From NCBI GenBank assembly GCA_028671895.1, contig CM053799.1:51027455-51091454 (forward strand): a DNA stretch of 64,000 nt, written 5' to 3'. Origin of the DNA: Oenanthe sinensis (taxonomy: Eukaryota > Streptophyta > Magnoliopsida > Apiales > Apiaceae). Below the pieces are notes generated by a model. The model worked only from the letters and a program-made list of their open reading frames with translations. It ran no database searches and was not told the DNA's origin. Both the position numbers and the translations under genes were made by a program. This document shows, in pieces, positions 59,507 to 64,000 of the stretch (positions within the stretch are counted from its first letter, which is position 1; every line of letters starts with the position of its first letter).

Positions 59507-61953
59507 TGGGCTACAATCGATGGAAAATTTTGGATTGACGTGTCCAACATCCGTCAAGGACTTAACAGAAACATATGACATGCGACATGCTCTAAGAGAA
59601 TTCAACACACATGCTGACACCTTTGGATTAGGGGCAGTGTTTAGACTTCTCAACCTGTCTGATATTCCAATCATACACGTCTTCAAACCAGCTATTCAAA
59701 AAGATGACACCTTGGAAGAGATCATGTATGTCACGACACACTATACCAACATGTCAAGTTGGATACGACAACTCGAAGATTACCTGTGCGACGACATCCA
59801 ACCTATCCGACGACATCCAACATGTCGATATGCATGACATCTATATTTATTTTTCTAATCCTCGTACGTGGACACAACGACAAGGGGCAGTACCTCATGC
59901 CATTTACGACAAGGGGCAATAGCCCTCGACATTATGTGATAATTACAAAATTAACAATCAACGAGGACGACGCCCAAAAAATCGACATGACAAATGCTAG
60001 TTTCTCTAGTGTGTGGGATATACGCAGTCCTACAAATAAAAGTAATGACACCACCAACTCGTTATGGCCTCCTGACGAGTAATGTCAACAACGACGAACT
60101 TTTTCATGACTAGGACACTATCGATGAGCTACACGACATGACCAGGACACTGTCGACGAGCTGCATGACATGACCAAAATTAGATTGAGGTTGTATTAAC
60201 AAAAAGTGGTCGACAGTTATGATAACAATGTGTACATCAAGAAATTTCATGTGGAAGACCTCGTCTTGAAGAAGGTCTTGTCCTAAGAAAGATCTTTCTG
60301 AATACAATTGACATCGACACCGACGTGTACACTCCTAAATGAGGAAAACGTACTTAGTTGAAATTATTTCCTCACAAGGGGCATACAAAGCTAGCTATTT
60401 TGGACGAGACGCAAGTGTCAAGTAATTGATACAACTTCATATCTCAAGTAAGCTCCTGACCATCTTTTAAATGTTTTAATTTATGCTAGCACGTTATGGC
60501 ATTATATGTGTTGCTAGAACAACATGTTTTATTTGTTTAGCTTTGACATCTGAATAATAGTCTGGTACTTTTATTTCCTCGATCAATGCATGTGTTTCTT
60601 TATATGTACATTTGTGCCCAACTTGTTTAACACTTATATGGTTTACAATAACAAAACATGCATGTCGTTTGTTTCTTGTTAATCTACTCAACATATCTTC
60701 GATGTTTAAGTTTTTCTTTACGTAGCACATTTGCATGACTATAAGTACATTACGATTCTATGATACATGGCCATTACAATTACGTGATAACTAGGGGCAT
60801 TGTATCCCGACATTATCTATTATTGGGCTGATCACCCACGACGAATAAAAACTAAAGGCCCCGTCCTTTAACTACGAAACCAACAAAATGAGAAACAAAA
60901 TTAATTACTTTTAAGTAATAATTTTCTGCATTCTCCACATTAAAATCAAAAACTACGAAAAATTAAGTTTGTTTCAAGAGGGGGAAGGCCTTTTAGCAAC
61001 TTAAACGTGTGCATGCACTTACGTAAGAAAAACAATATCGATAACCGACGTAACGAATTGACGAATCAACAAATCGACGAGTAAAATGACCTGACGAATA
61101 TTACATATTACATATATGACATATACTACGTATGAAATTCATTATAAATTATTATTACACATATGATGTGTGTCACAAGTACATCCACCTACAAATCTAC
61201 TCGACAAGATTTAATTACTACATTACAATTACATGTCATATTGACATACGACGTGAAAAACTTATGTATCACATTGACACAACATTTTATAAATTACATG
61301 TCTCATTGGCATTTTACGAATTGCAAGTCATTTTGACATATTACAATTGCAAGTTATACATCTCGTCGACATGTTACACGTTATAAGTCTACGACATGTC
61401 ATATATTTTGACTACAAGTTACATCGACATGGTATATGTCACATTCACGAATCTCGAACATGTATTACACATTATGGTTACATTTCATGATTACAAGCTA
61501 CGTGTATGCATCTACGTATTTCAACTGCAAGTTGAAATAATTACGACTACGAACTACGCCTATGAATCAAGTATTATGGTCATAGCACACGTGTCTCATG
61601 ACAGTACAATGACAACAGTACAATGACGAATTACAAATATCGACTGCATGTCATGTGTTACAATGACAATACAACGCCAAATTACATAACACGATGACAA
61701 GTGAAATATTATGACGACAAGTTACACTTTTTGTCTACAACTTGCATGTTACATTTACAAGACGCGTTACAATACATCTTACGTGTTGACACTCTTACAA
61801 CTACTCCAGCCTAAGGAATCACATGAACCTGTCAACAAGCTATTTAAAATAAATGGACGCATATAAATATGCGATCGACAACGACAAGATTATATTCGAC
61901 ATGAAGAGAATTTTATTGGTTGTATGTCTCCACCCAATAAAATTAGGGGCAAT
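59507..61953 (+). pseudogene. deleted internal region of Tat-like element: RNase H and integrase remnants
   Basis: At 59520-59800 the plus strand has ALREFNTHADTFGLGAV and PIIHVFKPAIQKDDTLEEIM, as in the RNase H end and linker of Tat-type pol. At 60209-60286 it reads VDSYDNNVYIKKFHVEDLVL, the integrase C-terminal DLVL(R/K)KV segment, ending at a stop. Between them most of integrase is gone. The rest, to 61940, is non-coding and full of short degenerate tacaagtta/acatgtc-type words. A purine stretch, aattaggggcaat (61941-61953), precedes the next LTR. Confidence 0.75.
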
Positions 61954-63606
61954 TGTTTGTACCAGAATTTTCACACTCCAACATCAACTTATCAGCTGTT
62001 AGAAGAGGTCAAATAACAAGTCCTACTTTTTAGCAAATGATGGGTATCTGATCCCTTGTTAATAGGATCATGGAGAAGTGGTAGCCTATCATCAAGGCAT
62101 GTGCAAATCAAGATAAATATAGCAAAATATCAACACATTAAGGGGGGACACACAACACAATTGATATACTACGTACACATATCTTTCTTATCATTTGAGA
62201 GGGCTAAACCTAATTGGGCAACTCATTTTATTTATTATAGAGCACTGCTACTACAACAGACACCCGCTACATTGCCATACGTATCATCTTATAGGGCTAA
62301 ACCTAGTTCTATCTCTCAGTAATCATTCTATTCACAGCAAAACACTTATTCATGACACCCATAATATATATAACTACATACCACTCACTTATATCCATAA
62401 TTATACACAGCCATACATATATTACAAACATATTACAAGACTAAACATAAATGATCCCATGACAACCATTCTATACAACACTACTAGTGCACTATACACC
62501 CACGACATTACTATACATCTCATTTGAGAGAGCTACCAATTCTATAACCACACACTACATATGTACATTCAACTGACGAGTAGACCAAGTCCTGACGACT
62601 AGACCAAGTCCTGACGGGTAAGGCTGAATAATACTTGACGGGCGAAAATTAAGGAAGAGATAGAGTCCATCTTCAACAACAATTCAAATGCTTGGGGAAG
62701 ATAAAGATAAGCATCCATAATATCAAGGAACGTGATCAGCAAGTAGCTCCATGAAAATAGGAACATGAGAAGACTTGACGAGTACACAATACACTGACGG
62801 GAGCTGACCAAGTCTACCCGTCGACCGACGACTCCTAAAATCTAGGAGATAAATCAGCCACCATCCCAGAAAAATAGGAGATAAGGTGCTTAGCCATGCC
62901 TAAATAATAGGATCGTGGAGATAATTATGGGCTACAAACCAGCAACTAGCATGGAGGGATCATATCTATATATTTAGATAATTACACAAGAAATATACAA
63001 GTTCTAGCTTCTCACCTACTTACAATATACACACACTTTTACAACCTACATCAACTATAACATATATGCATTACATATGATAGGGCTGAACCGGGAGCTA
63101 AATCTACATCATCCTATGCCAAATAATTCACACAACAATGCTACTACAATTTATACTTCTTCTACACCTTCTATAGCCTTTCTTCAACATATTCTCTGCA
63201 AAATACAGCCGAAGAGCAGTAGATTAATAGCTGACGAATAGCCGACGAGTAGATACACAGAGCCGACGAGTATAAATTACAGTGGACGAGTAGATACACA
63301 GACCTGACGGGTACAAACTGCAATGGACGAGTACATACTGCAGTCGACATATAGGATGTTTTGTACTTTTATTTCATTTCTAATCAATTGTAACAATTGT
63401 AAGACTTATTCTAGTGGATCATCTTTGCTGGGTCACTCCCACCCGCGGTTTTTAACCTTGTTCAAGGGGTTTTCCGCGTCACCAAAACCTTGTGTTCTTG
63501 TTCTTTGGTTTACTTTTTTGCACTTGTCTTACTACTTTGTTACTTGTTCTTCAAACACGAAATCGATTAGACTTAGTTATTAACCCTACAAAATCTGGAC
63601 AAAACA
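61954..63606 (+). repeat. full-length Tat-like LTR, shared by two internal regions
   Basis: 1653 bp from tgtttgtacc to ggacaaaaca. A polypurine tract lies on its left and a primer-binding site on its right, so it is at once the 3' LTR of the left unit and the 5' LTR of the right unit. Near 63225-63345 the motif gacgagta or close variants recurs at least six times. A GC-richer stretch near 63430-63480 contains cccacccgcggtttttaacc. Confidence 0.9.
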
Positions 63607-63608
63607 GA

Positions 63609-63625
63609 TGGCGCCGTCTGTGGGA
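63609..63625 (+). other. primer-binding site of Tat-like element
   Basis: tggcgccgtctgtggga lies two bases after the LTR end. It is the TGGCGCC-class site used by Tat/Athila-type Ty3/gypsy elements. I do not name the tRNA. Confidence 0.85.
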
Positions 63626-63658
63626 AATTAGCTAAGAGTCTATACGAGTTCAACGACA

Positions 63659-64000
63659 ATGAAGGATAATCCACAACGTGACGAAACTACGAATCATGAT
63701 AACAACCCGACGACGGACGATGAGATGCTTACAACCATAAGAAGACTACAATCTGACATGGATTTGTTACAATCAGATAATGAAGCACTCAAGGCGGATT
63801 TGAGTATGATAAAATCAAATAACAAGATGACATCACGATGGACAGTTGCAGGTGTAGTGCGACGCCTGAATATGGACGACATACCTGACCACATACATCA
63901 AGAAATGGACGAGATATATGACAAAAGGACAGAAGACCGACGACAACATGACCTAACGGAAGGACACAACATTGAGCTTGTCAGGTCTAATAGGAGGTTC
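63659..64000 (+). CDS. Tat-like gag, N-terminal part, open at the window edge
   Basis: 114 codons from ATG 63659 with no stop before the end. It starts MKDNPQRDETTNHDNNPTTD. A coiled-coil-like stretch follows (LTTIRRLQSDMDLLQSDNEA), then a charged region with MDDIPDHIHQEMDEIYDKR. N-terminal gag of this lineage is poorly conserved, so the call rests on position: 34 bases after the primer site of a complete LTR. An intact downstream element is possible. Confidence 0.75.
   Translation, partial: MKDNPQRDETTNHDNNPTTDDEMLTTIRRLQSDMDLLQSDNEALKADLSMIKSNNKMTSRWTVAGVVRRLNMDDIPDHIHQEMDEIYDKRTEDRRQHDLTEGHNIELVRSNRRF

Noticed and set aside
61132..61626. Tyr/Thr/His-rich ORFs in the Tat 3' region
   Set aside because: They come from degenerate tacaagtta/acatgtc-type simple sequence and have no protein character.
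1..64000. CRISPR array or prokaryotic defence system
   Set aside because: No regularly spaced identical repeats with unique spacers; all recognisable genes are plant genes or plant retroelements. The 175-bp tandem array is a minisatellite-type repeat.
1..64000. Endogenous pararetrovirus
   Set aside because: All reverse-transcriptase and integrase motifs belong to elements with LTRs and integrase in Ty1/copia or Ty3/gypsy order; no movement-protein or coat-protein motif was recognised.

Overview
This is a plant nuclear sequence, AT-rich and packed with plant-type LTR retrotransposons, hAT, CACTA and Stowaway elements. The intron-containing gene fragments are most like eudicot genes; an asterid, perhaps Apiaceae, is only a guess. 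No intact ordinary host gene is visible. The window is a nest of mobile elements and a graveyard of gene fragments.

Layout. (1) 1-20805 is a SIRE-like Ty1/copia element whose 5' part lies outside the window. An Athila-like Ty3/gypsy derivative (1538-8377, duplication ctcat) is inserted in its integrase. A young copia element (12309-20278) is inserted in its 3' LTR. (2) 20806-28195 is AT-rich spacer holding a broken three-domain B3 transcription-factor gene (minus strand, about 23141-24524) and a Stowaway MITE. (3) 28196-41242 holds pieces of six unrelated cellular genes, all on the plus strand: eIF5, NDR kinase, CDKG kinase, WEB family, VPS41 and a DnaJ/HSP40. A defective minus-strand copia element (34062-40013) and a small hAT element (40499-41195) interrupt this cluster. 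The copia element's right LTR carries an insertion containing plastid 16S rDNA. (4) 41840-45346 is the 3' end of a second SIRE-like element with a degenerate extra ORF and a complete LTR. (5) 45480-46870 is a chromodomain-type Ty3/gypsy tail. (6) 46993 onward begins with a CACTA terminus, followed by unidentified gene fragments and a Stowaway MITE. (7) 54628-58175 is a tandem duplication bounded by Helitron-like hairpins. One copy carries a hAT-like insertion and the other shows the empty site; both carry an exon resembling a nucleoredoxin N-terminus. (8) 58476-64000 is a Tat-like Ty3/gypsy array: truncated LTR, deleted pol, full LTR, primer-binding site, then an open gag running off the end.

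Relative ages follow from LTR differences I counted by eye. The Tat LTR pair (3 in 1031) and the young copia (5 in 1157) are recent. The Athila-like pair (about 32 in 1325) is older, and the minus-strand copia pair is older still, at a few percent. Many stops in the dead genes are consistent with C-to-T change, as expected of methylated repeats.

The most unusual parts are the six-gene fragment cluster, the plastid-DNA filler in an LTR, the tandem Tat array, and the two SIRE-like elements that keep different extra ORFs and different dispersed LTR repeats. Names of gene families come from remembered motifs; no database search was possible.
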